Below, piece by piece: positions 17,195 through 26,370 of a stretch of 64,000 nucleotides of DNA; the first letter of the stretch is position 1, and the number at the start of each line of letters is the position of its first letter. This stretch comes from Geminocystis sp050753365 (lineage in GTDB: Bacteria; Cyanobacteriota; Cyanobacteriia; Cyanobacteriales; Cyanobacteriaceae), in contig NZ_JBLZFY010000004.1 in assembly GCF_050753365.1 (NCBI RefSeq), positions 38,083 through 102,082 on the forward strand, given 5' to 3'. Position numbers and translations under genes: made by a program. The notes under the pieces are model-generated. The model saw nothing but the letters and a program-made list of their open reading frames with translations, had not been told where the DNA came from and made no database searches.

Positions 17195-17667
17195 AAAGAT
17201 ACTACCTATTCAATATATTTTTTGTATGATGAATCCAAACAGGTTTTAACCCAATATTTTACTTTAAGAAGCTAAAGCAAAATAGATTGTATATTTTAAA
17301 ATTAATGGAAATAACCCATAATCTTTGTTGCCTATGCCTTTTGCCTTTTGCCTTTCACAAAGTAAACATACAATTAATTTGCCTATCTACTTATCTAAAA
17401 GTCTAACAAATATCCCCCGGTTCGGCACTATCTAGCTCATCTTTCTTTCCATGAGGAAAAGGTGAGGAGTAAGAAGAATGACTCTTCTACAGTAGTTATG
17501 ATATTTTAGTAGTAAATAATCGCTAAAAGTTTTGATATATAATAGGTTTAAGATTTTAAAAATGCAGATGTTATAAATTTACAGTTTTAATTTAACCTAA
17601 CACCTGATACCTGATACCCTTTTCGATTAATTTATCATACTCAAAGTAAGAGAGCCAAAATTGCTAT
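17195..17667. other. Intergenic region with tandem repeats and one MITE
   Basis: It holds TTTTGCC-type degenerate tandem units at about 17333-17356 and the MITE at 17480-17656. No gene is seen. Confidence 0.6.
17480..17656 (+). mobile_element. ISL3-like MITE, full-length copy
   Basis: The ends are GACTCTTCTACAGTAG (left) and GTAAGAGAGCC (right), inverted-repeat versions of GGCTCTYTTAC. The interior matches the reverse complement of 59334-59520 (shared ...GATATATAATAGGTTTAAG... and TTATCATACTCAAAGTAAG). It ends 11 bases before the stop of the ABC permease gene. No clear target duplication is seen here. It has no coding capacity. Confidence 0.75.
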
Positions 17668-19371
17668 TTAGCTTAAACTCGATACTCGATCGTTTAATAA
17701 GGCTTTTGTTTCTGAGATTCCTGCTTTATTTAAGACTCTTTTAAGTTGATAATTTGAGGTAATAATAATCATAGCTTGAGTTAAGAAAACCCCCAACATA
17801 CTTAAGGGATAAGTTAAATCAACACCCACTAAAGGAAATGCTGAAAATAACCAAATAATATTATATTCTGTACCTTTTGCTCCTAAAATAATTAAGGTTA
17901 AAAAAGGACTAAAAATAAGACTACTAATCGAGGCAGAAGCAATCAAATTTCTCTTTTGATTTTTAACGGTTAAAAATAGTTGAAATATGATCCCATAAAT
18001 AATGATCATCATACCAGAGAATAAAAAGCCAATGGTGTATGATAATTTATCTTCTCCGTAGGAAAATATCAGCACGGAAGGAATTAAGTATAGGGTGACA
18101 ATACTAACATTAACAATGATAGATAGAGGAGAAGGACTTTTTTCTCCTAATAATAAATCTGCCATTTTATTACGGGAGGAAACTGAATTTTCATGGCTAT
18201 AACGTGCCCAATCCTGTAAAGTTTGACGATGGGGAGTAATGGTAGGAATTAATAATAAGAAAAAGAAAAAATTAAATACTTGTAAAGCAATTAAACTTTC
18301 GTTTTGTCTATCATAATTTATCTGCTGTAAGGTAAATCCCATATTGAAAACAATAAAACAAGCAGAGATAAGATAACTATGGTATTTGGAAATAACTGTA
18401 TCGGTAGGGTTATGAAAACGGCGTTTTATTCCTTGCCATAACCAAAATGTCCAAATGGCATAATTAGTAATAATAAATAGTGAACCAAAAAAGGCATTTT
18501 TCCACCAAAAATTACCATAAAAGCTAAGGTTATTTAAACCGTTTAAGGAGAAATAGTTAATGGTTTGAGGTGAAAGAAATGTGGATTTGACTACATAGGG
18601 TAAAAATATCACGGGATTAAATAACAGTAACCAATCAAAACTCATGTTACTAAAAGTCGGTGAATTCATAATCACTCCTACGGTGGTAGAGAGGAAAAAG
18701 AATATTACCATGCTTCCTAACCATGCTTGAAAGTTGCCTAATCCTGTGGAAACTAAGCTAAATAAGATACTAGCACTATAAAAGAAGAAACAGGCTACTG
18801 CTAATAAGCCATAAAAGGCGAGAATCAATGGGAATGAAATATTGGCTTTTAATCCTGCGATCGAGTGTAAGGGTACTGCTAAAATACCAAAAAGATAAAC
18901 TAAAATTGGTACACCTAAAATTTTGCCTCCGAAAATCGTCATGGCTGACTGAGGCGTGAGACGAATAAAATTTAATGTATTTTTAGCATTTTCTTTGGAG
19001 ACATCGGCAATTAACATATAACAACCGACTACTAAAAGAATAAAAACCCCCATGATACTCATGGTGATAAATAAATCTAACCACCATAATTCTTTGATAA
19101 TTTGTACATTTCCCCACAAGTCGAGATTACACATATCATAGGAATTATAAGAGTTTCCTTCGACAATTCCCGTACAATAACGACTATAGTTACCTTCTTT
19201 GAGGGTTAGCATTCCTTTGAAATAGACAAATAGTAAAAACTGTCCGATAATACTAGCTAAAGTTACGATCGAAATGGTTTTTGGTTTTAATCTTCCTTGA
19301 ATTTCTCTAAATAGTTGAGGATTCCATTCCCCAATATTATGCAGCACCTGAAGATACTTTTGGGATAACAT
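17668..19371 (-). CDS. ABC-2 type transporter permease
   Basis: The protein has 567 residues with about 12 hydrophobic segments and no ATP-binding motif. After an N-terminal amphipathic region (NPQLFREIQGRLKPKTISI), membrane helices start at about residue 35. KENAKNTLNFIRLTPQSAMTIFGGKILGVPILVYL is the typical cytoplasmic loop of ABC-2 permeases (LTP motif before a helix). The large loop with RYCTGIVEGNSYNSYDMCNLDLWG has two cysteines that could form a disulfide outside. The ATPase partner must be encoded elsewhere. The substrate is unknown. Confidence 0.75.
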   Translation of the reverse strand: MLSQKYLQVLHNIGEWNPQLFREIQGRLKPKTISIVTLASIIGQFLLFVYFKGMLTLKEGNYSRYCTGIVEGNSYNSYDMCNLDLWGNVQIIKELWWLDLFITMSIMGVFILLVVGCYMLIADVSKENAKNTLNFIRLTPQSAMTIFGGKILGVPILVYLFGILAVPLHSIAGLKANISFPLILAFYGLLAVACFFFYSASILFSLVSTGLGNFQAWLGSMVIFFFLSTTVGVIMNSPTFSNMSFDWLLLFNPVIFLPYVVKSTFLSPQTINYFSLNGLNNLSFYGNFWWKNAFFGSLFIITNYAIWTFWLWQGIKRRFHNPTDTVISKYHSYLISACFIVFNMGFTLQQINYDRQNESLIALQVFNFFFFLLLIPTITPHRQTLQDWARYSHENSVSSRNKMADLLLGEKSPSPLSIIVNVSIVTLYLIPSVLIFSYGEDKLSYTIGFLFSGMMIIIYGIIFQLFLTVKNQKRNLIASASISSLIFSPFLTLIILGAKGTEYNIIWLFSAFPLVGVDLTYPLSMLGVFLTQAMIIITSNYQLKRVLNKAGISETKALLNDRVSSLS

Positions 19372-19442
19372 ATAACACTTATCTCCTAACGGATTTTATC
19401 TTTAATATTCCCATAATAATAGATCGCCTCTTAAATAGAGGG

Positions 19443-19943
19443 TTATTTATTAAAAAGTTCTAAAAGTTTGAATAGTGTCACCTTAGTTTCTGCGGTGGTT
19501 TCTCCTAATAAACCTGCTATTTCTTGGGCAACTTTCATTTGATTATGAACAACTTTATTTACCTTAATAATCATTTCTTCCTGCATTTCTTTTAACTCTT
19601 TTTGTTTAGAAATTTCTGTTGTTATATCCGTCATAATGCACAAAATAAAGTTTTCTTCGATAATCGGAAAAATAAATTCTTTGACAATAATATTCTGCTT
19701 TAAATATTCAGTATTTCTATTTTTAATTACTTGTTTTTTTTGCCATGCTTCTTTGATATGGCTAATATCTCCTAATATATCTATTGCGAGATGTCCAATT
19801 ATGGTATCATTTTCTACTTGAAACAGTTGACAAAATGATGGATTGACTAATTTTATTATAAAGTTAGAATCGATCGCAATCAGTGCATTAGGATCGTATT
19901 CCCATAACAATTTATATAAATGATTTTGGCTACTTTCTAACAT
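19443..19943 (-). CDS. Single PAS-domain protein
   Basis: The protein has 166 residues. Residues about 10-100 form a PAS domain (LLWEYDPNALIAIDSNFIIKLVNPSFCQLFQVENDTIIGHLAIDIL), followed by a coiled coil and a helical tail (EISKQKELKEMQEEMIIKVNKVV..AQEIAGLLGETTAETKVTLFKL). There is no kinase, cyclase or DNA-binding domain, so it is a stand-alone sensor or adaptor. The tail MKVAQEIAGLLGETTAETK resembles the PAS protein linked to [FeFe]-hydrogenase maturation/transport operons in other bacteria, but that is only a resemblance. It lies upstream of the permease on the same strand, 71 bases apart. Confidence 0.75.
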   Translation of the reverse strand: MLESSQNHLYKLLWEYDPNALIAIDSNFIIKLVNPSFCQLFQVENDTIIGHLAIDILGDISHIKEAWQKKQVIKNRNTEYLKQNIIVKEFIFPIIEENFILCIMTDITTEISKQKELKEMQEEMIIKVNKVVHNQMKVAQEIAGLLGETTAETKVTLFKLLELFNK

Positions 19944-20014
19944 AATTTTTATAAAATATTTTCTTATTTTTACGACTATAGCAATCCTAAATCATTTCTG
20001 AGAAATTTAAACTA

Positions 20015-20060
20015 AGTTTCCCTTTATTTAAAAGCGTTAGGGGGGATTGTATTCTCATGA
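20015..20060 (+). repeat. Palindromic G-run repeat, degenerate copy
   Basis: GTTTCCCTTTATTTAAAAGC is followed by TAGGGGGGATTGTATTCTCA, matching the copy at 8205-8253 with substitutions. Confidence 0.6.
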
Positions 20061-20091
20061 TTGATTCCTGATTGCTATATTATATTTTTAT

Positions 20092-20236
20092 GGCTCTTCT
20101 ACAGTAGTTATGTAAAATTAATAGAAAATAATTAATATAAACTTTATCATCTATAGCTTTGATTATTTTAAAAATGTAATTGTTATAAATTAACAGTTTG
20201 AATTTAACCTGATACCTGACACCCTTTTCGATTAAT
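20092..20236 (+). mobile_element. Truncated ISL3-like MITE
   Basis: The left end GGCTCTTCTACAGTAGTTAT is intact and the interior follows the 17480-17656 copy as far as CCTTTTCGATTAA. The right inverted repeat is missing and the sequence turns into tandem AATTCTT DNA. Confidence 0.7.
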
Positions 20237-20343
20237 GACAATTCTTAATTCTCAATTCTTAATTGTCCATTGTGCAACTTCTTTGCTAATCTCTAAAAAG
20301 TACGCTAACTCGTTTACTTTATAAGGATTAAGTAAAAATACTC

Positions 20344-22860
20344 ATGGCACAGCAATTAAATTTATTAAGCGAAGGTAATATTATCCCCACTGCACTACAT
20401 TTGGAAATGGAACGATCGTACTTAGAATACGCCATGAGTGTTATAGTAGGACGAGCCTTGCCAGATGTGAGAGACGGCTTAAAACCAGTGCATAGGCGCA
20501 TTTTGTATGCTATGTATGAATTAGGATTGAGTCCCGATCGACCCTTTAGAAAGTGTGCTAGAGTGGTAGGGGATGTGTTAGGAAAATATCACCCCCACGG
20601 AGATCAAGCGGTATATGATGCTATGGTACGCTTGGTACAGGATTTTTCTAGTCGTTATCCCCTCTTGTCAGGGCATGGAAACTTTGGTAGTGTGGACAAT
20701 GATCCTGCCGCCGCCATGCGTTATACTGAAAGTAGGTTGTCTGGTATTTCCTACGAAACTATGTTAGAGGATGTTAACGACTCCACCGTTGACTTTACCA
20801 GTAATTTTGACAACTCCAATCAAGAACCCGTTGTTTTACCTGCGAAACTACCTATACTGTTGTTAAATGGATGCTCAGGTATTGCGGTAGGCATGGCAAC
20901 TAATATCCCTCCTCATAACTTAAACGAAATAGTCGATGCTTTAATAGCCTTAATCGATGAGCCTGAGTTAAGTGACGAAAAACTGTTAAAATTAGTGCCG
21001 GGACCAGATTTTCCCACCGCAGGGGAGATTATTGACCAAAATGGCATAAAAGAGGCATATTTGACGGGAAAAGGGCTAATTCCTGTGCGCGGTGTCGCTA
21101 CCATTGAGCAATTAAAATCATCAAAGAAACGTAGTCGAGAGAAAACCGCTATTATCATCACCGAGTTACCCTTTCAAGTCAACAAAGCCGCATGGATTGA
21201 AAAAGTTGCCGAATTAGTCAACGCAGGAAAAATTAACGATATTGCCGATATTCGAGACGAAAGCGATCGAGAAGGCATTAGGGTAGTGATAGAATTAAAG
21301 AAAGATGGTGAACCTCAACATATTCTTAATCAACTGTATAAACAAACAGCTTTACAAACTAATTTTGGGGTAATAATGCTTGGTTTAGTTAATAATAAAC
21401 CCTGTCAATTATCCTTAAAAGAAATGTTAAAGGAATTTTTGAGCTTTAGAGAAATTACCTTAACTAGACAATATCGGTATGAGTTAACAGAAAAAAAAGA
21501 GAAACTGCATTTATTAGAAGGTTTATTAATCGCCTTAAAACAACTGAAAAAAGTAATAGAAATTTTAGCTAATTCGGCGGATGGTACAACGGCAAAAAAT
21601 ACTCTTCAAGAAAGATTAAAAATCAGTGAATCTCAAGCTAATTCGATTTTATCTATGCCTTTAAGACGCATTACGGGGTTAGAAAAACAAAAAATCGAGG
21701 AGGAAGCCACCCAATTGCAAACTCGTATCACTCAATTAGAGGAGTTGTTAGGAGATAGAAAAGAGTTACTCAAAGCGCTAAAAAAAGAATTGCGTAGCTT
21801 TAAGCGCAAATTTGGGGACGATCGACGCACTAAAATAAATACTAAGATGGTGATTCCCGTGACAGCAGAGAAAAAGAAATCCTCAAAATCTCCATCTCCT
21901 CAAGAAGAATTACCCCTGTTAACGAATCAACCTTTAGTTAATCAACCATTATCGGAAGATGCAATGGTACAAATTACCGCAAAAGGAAAGATTTACTGGC
22001 AGGAAAAAAACCAGATTGATACGACTCCTATGGTGAAAAAAACCACCGATTTAATCGTATATCAAGAATTAATCGGCAAACAAGAGCAAATTATTGCTTT
22101 TTTCGACAGTGGTAAAGCCTATCCTCTTTCTACCGCCGACATTCCTCTTTTTCCTACTAAACAAACCATTGAAAAACTGGTGTCGAATAGCGCCATGCAG
22201 AATAATCATCAACCTATTAATTATTTATGTCTGCATCCTGAGAAAAAATCGAGTTTGTTGTTATTAACCAAAGGGGGATTTTTAAAAAGGATAAGTATGG
22301 AGGAGTTAGACGGTATCGGTAACAGAGGTTTTCAACTTATCAAATTAAAACCCCAAGATAGCTTAAAATATATTCTTCCTGTCAATGATGGTGAGGAGTT
22401 GGCGGTAGCTACTAATGTGGGGCGACTGTTACGTTATACTATCACCGAAGATAATATCTCAATTATGGGAAAAGCGGCGCAAGGTAGTGTCGGTATTAAA
22501 CTTAAATATGGTGAAGAAATTATCGGTTGTTTGACTGTGAATAATAATAGTAATCTTGCCTTAATTTCTCAGTTGGGTTATGGTAAAATTCTCCCGATTA
22601 ATACTATTCGTAAAGTTAATTTAGGGCAACTTGGTTCTCAAGTTTTTCGTTTTAAGGATAAGCTCGATCGATTACAGTCTATCCTTTCTGTCGATTATAG
22701 TCAACATCTTATCGCTAAAACTAATCTGGATAATAAATATTTAATTGATGCTAATAAACTAAGTGTAAATGGAGAAAAATCGATCGTCAAATTATCTCCA
22801 GAAGAAAGTATAACTCTGTGTTTGAATTGGTTGGGACAGTTGACAAGTAGTGAAAATTAA
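20344..22860 (+). CDS. gyrA: Type IIA topoisomerase subunit A (GyrA/ParC paralogue without visible GyrA box)
   Basis: The protein has 838 residues. The N-terminal breakage-reunion domain is complete: ALPDVRDGLKPVHRRILYAM, KYHPHGDQAVYDAMVRLVQ and the active-site tyrosine Y127 in AAAMRYTESRL. A coiled coil (about 360-500) ends in LKKELRSFKRKFGDDRRTKI. The C-terminal beta-propeller is recognisable (GNRGFQLIKLKPQD, AAQGSVGIKLKYGEE), but at the position of the QRRGGKG box I read TTPMVKKTTDL. GyrA boxes are needed for DNA wrapping and negative supercoiling, so this may behave like topoisomerase IV. Cyanobacteria commonly carry two A subunits. Residue 88 (E. coli Ser83 position) is Gln. The subunit B gene is not here. 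Confidence 0.85.
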   Translation: MAQQLNLLSEGNIIPTALHLEMERSYLEYAMSVIVGRALPDVRDGLKPVHRRILYAMYELGLSPDRPFRKCARVVGDVLGKYHPHGDQAVYDAMVRLVQDFSSRYPLLSGHGNFGSVDNDPAAAMRYTESRLSGISYETMLEDVNDSTVDFTSNFDNSNQEPVVLPAKLPILLLNGCSGIAVGMATNIPPHNLNEIVDALIALIDEPELSDEKLLKLVPGPDFPTAGEIIDQNGIKEAYLTGKGLIPVRGVATIEQLKSSKKRSREKTAIIITELPFQVNKAAWIEKVAELVNAGKINDIADIRDESDREGIRVVIELKKDGEPQHILNQLYKQTALQTNFGVIMLGLVNNKPCQLSLKEMLKEFLSFREITLTRQYRYELTEKKEKLHLLEGLLIALKQLKKVIEILANSADGTTAKNTLQERLKISESQANSILSMPLRRITGLEKQKIEEEATQLQTRITQLEELLGDRKELLKALKKELRSFKRKFGDDRRTKINTKMVIPVTAEKKKSSKSPSPQEELPLLTNQPLVNQPLSEDAMVQITAKGKIYWQEKNQIDTTPMVKKTTDLIVYQELIGKQEQIIAFFDSGKAYPLSTADIPLFPTKQTIEKLVSNSAMQNNHQPINYLCLHPEKKSSLLLLTKGGFLKRISMEELDGIGNRGFQLIKLKPQDSLKYILPVNDGEELAVATNVGRLLRYTITEDNISIMGKAAQGSVGIKLKYGEEIIGCLTVNNNSNLALISQLGYGKILPINTIRKVNLGQLGSQVFRFKDKLDRLQSILSVDYSQHLIAKTNLDNKYLIDANKLSVNGEKSIVKLSPEESITLCLNWLGQLTSSEN

Positions 22861-23167
22861 GGTAAGATCGGTAAGTAATTGTTAATTGTTAATTGTCTAT
22901 TGAACTCAACCTCGCGCTTCCCTCGAAGCTAGGGGTTGGGTTGCCCAAAATTCTCTACAATGGGTGAAAATATCTCAATTAAAAACAGATAATTTGTTAC
23001 TTTACACCATCTCATAGGGAATTTTTTCAAAGGGATAAACACAAAGAATTATTTTATCCTGTTATCGATCGTTTTTTTAAGATAAATTTAATGGTTATTT
23101 TCTGGGAGAATGTGTAATACTATAGTTAATTTTAACATATTAGCTTGTGTAATAAAGTTTATTGATT
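22861..23167. other. Intergenic region, no gene seen
   Basis: The gap contains a short repeat-like stretch at about 22912-22946 (CGCGCTTCCCTCGAAGCTAG, then GGGTTGGGTTGCCCAA) that resembles REP-type sequence, and then AT-rich promoter-like DNA. Confidence 0.4.
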
Positions 23168-24193
23168 ATGACAAATTCTACCAAAACCAAAAGTTCTAGC
23201 AATATTGAGAATCAAGCCTTGCCTTGGTATAATCGTCCATTATGGGGTAGTCAATCTTTTTTTTCGTGGTTTCAATCTTTACTCTATGGAGTGGTTAGCG
23301 GTAAACAAGAAATTCCAGAAAGTACAGTAATCATATATAAGGATACTCTTAAGTCTCTAAAAAATATATCCGCATTAGTCAAAAGTGTTGATAATGAAAA
23401 GTTTACCAGTCGAGAATTTATGAATTTTTTAAACTTAAATCGTCAATTTGAATCTAATACTGGTACTTATGAAGGGTTAAAATATAGTATTGAATTATTA
23501 AGGGTTGCCTTAGAAACTAAAGAAAGTTTTTTGAAAATTGAAGCGACAGAAACTCGTTATCGTAGTTATTCACAACAGGAATTTTATGAATATGTTTATG
23601 AATATCTACAACAAGACTTGTCAGTTAGTGAGTTTCAAGAGTTGGTACAACGTCAGTTAAACGATATTATTCCGAAAATTAAAACTGACGAAGGAAAGGC
23701 GGCAATTCAATCTTACGTTAATCAATTAGACATTGTTTGTAAAGATAAACTGGGGTTAAAACTTCTTTTCCTCTTTAAACAATACGATTTGAGTAACTTT
23801 GCTTTATTGCGTACCGTTTCCGAAATTGCAGATACTTTTTATGACAAAAATTTAGAGAGTATCAAAGAGTTTATGGTAGTAGTGCAGTTAAACGCCGAAA
23901 TATTTTTAAAGTTAGGACAAATTATACAAGTACCGACGACAAAAAATAAACCAGAAACTTATGCTTTAATGTTACAGTACATTGCCTTAAGAAACAGACA
24001 TCAAAAATCCTACGGGCAGTTTCAGCAATTATTAGGATTGTTAAAAGAATGGGAAAGATACTATAATCCTTTAATTACCATTCGTCAAGAGTATCCATTT
24101 TCCGAATATAAACAACCGTCTATTTTCACAGAGGAGATACCCGGTTTAAATATTTACGAGAAATATCAGAATCATCTTGAAAAAAGTTCATAA
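23168..24193 (+). CDS. Conserved-looking hypothetical protein, all-helical
   Basis: The protein has 341 residues from ATG 23168; a TTG two codons upstream is also in frame. I recognise no named family. It starts with a polar tail, then PWYNRPLWGSQSFFSWFQSLLYGVVSGKQE. The remainder is rich in charged helices (SYSQQEFYEYVYEYLQQD ... LSVSEFQELVQRQLNDI ... LLFLFKQYDLSNFALLRT). No signal peptide or clear membrane helix. It lies 61 bases upstream of a phasin-like gene on the same strand, so a functional link is possible but not shown. Confidence 0.6.
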   Translation: MTNSTKTKSSSNIENQALPWYNRPLWGSQSFFSWFQSLLYGVVSGKQEIPESTVIIYKDTLKSLKNISALVKSVDNEKFTSREFMNFLNLNRQFESNTGTYEGLKYSIELLRVALETKESFLKIEATETRYRSYSQQEFYEYVYEYLQQDLSVSEFQELVQRQLNDIIPKIKTDEGKAAIQSYVNQLDIVCKDKLGLKLLFLFKQYDLSNFALLRTVSEIADTFYDKNLESIKEFMVVVQLNAEIFLKLGQIIQVPTTKNKPETYALMLQYIALRNRHQKSYGQFQQLLGLLKEWERYYNPLITIRQEYPFSEYKQPSIFTEEIPGLNIYEKYQNHLEKSS

Positions 24194-24254
24194 TTTTGCA
24201 ATGAAGAATGGAGAGTTTAAAATTTAGTTTTCTACAATATTGATTGATAAAAAT

Positions 24255-24578
24255 ATGGATAATAACGATTGGCTTAAACAATTATTAATGTTAGGAGTCG
24301 GCACAACATCTTTAGCGGCGGAAAAAATTAAAGAAGCGAGTGATCAATGGGTAAAAGAGGGTAAAATAAACCCAGATCAAGCTAAAGGTATTGTAGATGA
24401 TTTACTGCAAAAAATTCAGTCTGATCAAGGTAATATTCAAAGTCAAATGGAGCGTCAAATTCGCAATATTTTACAGGATTTAGGTGTGCCTCGTCAGTCT
24501 GAAGTTGATGAATTGCGTGGTAGAATCGATCGATTAGAGCGTCAAATTCGGGATTTAGAGAATAAATTATGGCGATAG
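24255..24578 (+). CDS. Phasin-like small protein (paralogue 2)
   Basis: The protein has 107 residues from ATG 24255; an upstream TTG at 24240 is less likely. LKQLLMLGVGTTSLAAEKIKEASDQWVKEGKINPDQAKGIVDDLL matches the same family as 16874-17194. The C-terminus is a strong heptad coiled coil (VDELRGRIDRLERQIRDLENKLW), typical for multimerising phasins. The KEG-x-I-x-x-D/E-x-A-K motif is shared by both paralogues. Granule binding is inferred from the family only. Confidence 0.7.
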   Translation: MDNNDWLKQLLMLGVGTTSLAAEKIKEASDQWVKEGKINPDQAKGIVDDLLQKIQSDQGNIQSQMERQIRNILQDLGVPRQSEVDELRGRIDRLERQIRDLENKLWR

Positions 24579-24740
24579 TTAGTTAAATCAATCTAGTTTT
24601 TGGTTTTGACAAGGAATTGTATAATAAGGTATGGTTTTTTACTGTAGCTAATTTTTGATGGTGAAATTGAACATTTTTGTTATGATTTCATCATTAACTA
24701 TGGAATGCAGTAACAACTTTCAATTCTCAATTATTTCCTG

Positions 24741-25382
24741 ATGATTCAATCTGCCTCTTTAATGCCTGACTCTAACTCTGAATTAACTACTGAAAATAAA
24801 TCACAACCTTCCATTCTGATGACACTGCCAGATTTTCCCTTACCTTCCACCAGTGGCATGATGCGATTACAGCAACATCTGGATTTATTGTTATTGGCAT
24901 TGGAAGCCTTACAGTTAGGAGGCTCAGAATATATGTTAGCTACGGCATCGGAATTAGGATTAAAGAATATTATCAAAAACCGTCTTAGTTTATGGCGGTT
25001 ACGTTGTAGCAATCCTTGGCGAAAATGTTACTCCAGAGAGTCTTTGACTTTAACCCAAGCTAAAACGATGGTATTTATTACCGCCGAATGTGCCAAAAAA
25101 TTTACCATTCCTTTACGACAACTTCTCGTATCTGTACAGCAAATGAAAGATAAAGGAATGCCCCTAGAAAATAACTTTCGTCTTTCAGAATATTTTACCA
25201 GATTTCAAGCTCATTTTAAGAGTAGAATGAATCCCCGTAGGGCAAAAGTATCTGTTTATCTATCATCTCCAGAACAATTAAACGAATTAGCTTTATCTTT
25301 ATTAGAAGAATTATTATTTTGTACGGGGGTTAGGGGTAAAGAAAGATTTTGGATTAGTCTTTTTGACGGTGAAGTTAAATAA
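24741..25382 (+). CDS. DUF3038-family protein
   Basis: The protein has 213 residues. The core (LDLLLLALEALQLGGSEYML ... ELGLKNIIKNRLSLWRLRCSNPWRKC) matches the cyanobacterial DUF3038 family. The N-terminal 35 residues are low-complexity. No catalytic motif or membrane span is visible. The DUF4335 gene follows on the same strand; these two families are habitual neighbours in cyanobacteria, so the proteins probably work together. Tandem repeats occupy the 217-base gap between them. Function unknown. Confidence 0.75.
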   Translation: MIQSASLMPDSNSELTTENKSQPSILMTLPDFPLPSTSGMMRLQQHLDLLLLALEALQLGGSEYMLATASELGLKNIIKNRLSLWRLRCSNPWRKCYSRESLTLTQAKTMVFITAECAKKFTIPLRQLLVSVQQMKDKGMPLENNFRLSEYFTRFQAHFKSRMNPRRAKVSVYLSSPEQLNELALSLLEELLFCTGVRGKERFWISLFDGEVK

Positions 25383-25403
25383 ATTTCTCACAAGATATAG
25401 ATA

Positions 25404-25470
25404 ATGGGGAATGAGGAATGAATAATGAATAATGAATAATGAGTAATGAGTAATGAGTAATGAGTAATAA
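25404..25470 (+). repeat. Heptamer tandem array (GAATAAT/GAGTAAT)
   Basis: About nine 7-bp units, first GAATAAT and then GAGTAAT, lie between the DUF3038 and DUF4335 genes. Confidence 0.8.
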
Positions 25471-25473
25471 ATG

Positions 25474-25535
25474 GATAGTCGCTTTAGCAGACGGTAGCTA
25501 TTAGCCATGTAATTTATTACATGGTGGGTTATTAA
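25474..25535 (+). repeat. Double-hairpin dispersed repeat, copy 2
   Basis: The palindrome CCATGTAATTTATTACATGG at 25505-25524 is followed by TGGG and preceded by a TAGCTATTAG spacer, as in the copy at 1626-1680. The first hairpin is degenerate here. Confidence 0.6.
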
Positions 25536-25599
25536 TTAACAACTCAAACTATTCTTAATTCTTAATTCTCAATTCTTAATTCTTAATTCTCTTGCTATT

Positions 25600-26247
25600 A
25601 TGAGTCAAACGATCGAACGACAATATATTTCCCCTAACTGTGTGCTATCATTACAGGGTTTTAGTGATGATAATAGTAATGAATTAACTCCCGTCATGTC
25701 AGTTTTAACTCAGGCAAAATGTCAAATAGTTAACGATGGTACTATTTTAAGTGGTGGTTTAACTTTTATGCAAAATTTGATGACTGCTGTTAGTGGTTAT
25801 TCTCAGGAATTGTTAAGCGGTTTAACTCATAAAGTAGAATTAAAAGAGGAGACTGATTATATTTCCTTGCGTAAATTACCCGAAAAAAATCGTCATCTTT
25901 TGACTTGGCAGGAAAAAAAAGAAGATACAGCTAATCAATTAGAGATAGAATTAAGTACCATTCAACTATTCGACTTATTAGATACGATCGATCAATTATA
26001 CTCTGATCAATATACTTTACCCCAACTAGAAGATACAGTAAAGCCCCTCTCTAGTCGTCATCGTCAAGGGGAAATTTCGATCGTGGAACAAAGTACGCCC
26101 ATAACACTGGGGCTTACAGGTTTAGCTTTAGCCACCATCGTCTTATTTCTCATACCCAATCCTACCACAGTTAAAGACCCTAACGAAGAACCAAAACCAA
26201 CTCCTAACAATATAGAAGTGATACCCCCCGTTAATAATCAAGAATAA
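25600..26247 (+). CDS. DUF4335-family protein with C-terminal membrane segment
   Basis: The protein has 215 residues. It starts SQTIERQYISPNCVLSLQGFSDD and contains LTFMQNLMTAVSGYSQELL, both typical of DUF4335. A single hydrophobic helix at about residues 171-187 (LGLTGLALATIVLFLIP) is followed by a proline-rich tail, so it is probably membrane-anchored with the main domain in the cytoplasm. It follows the DUF3038 gene. Function unknown. Confidence 0.75.
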   Translation: MSQTIERQYISPNCVLSLQGFSDDNSNELTPVMSVLTQAKCQIVNDGTILSGGLTFMQNLMTAVSGYSQELLSGLTHKVELKEETDYISLRKLPEKNRHLLTWQEKKEDTANQLEIELSTIQLFDLLDTIDQLYSDQYTLPQLEDTVKPLSSRHRQGEISIVEQSTPITLGLTGLALATIVLFLIPNPTTVKDPNEEPKPTPNNIEVIPPVNNQE

Positions 26248-26370
26248 TTATTGATTCCACTAAGTATCATTGATAATTTGTTGTGCAAAAAACAAAATAA
26301 AATACTATCATTTCTGTCTTTATTAATAACTTTTTTAGTATTTTGAGCTAGATGTAAATTTTCAATTAAT

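Larger units (their letters stand above)
19944..20343. other. Intergenic region with palindromic repeat and truncated MITE
   Basis: It contains a palindromic G-run repeat at 20015-20060, a truncated MITE from 20092, AATTCTT-type tandem units at about 20240-20262, and the promoter of the gyrase-like gene. No gene is visible. Confidence 0.55.
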
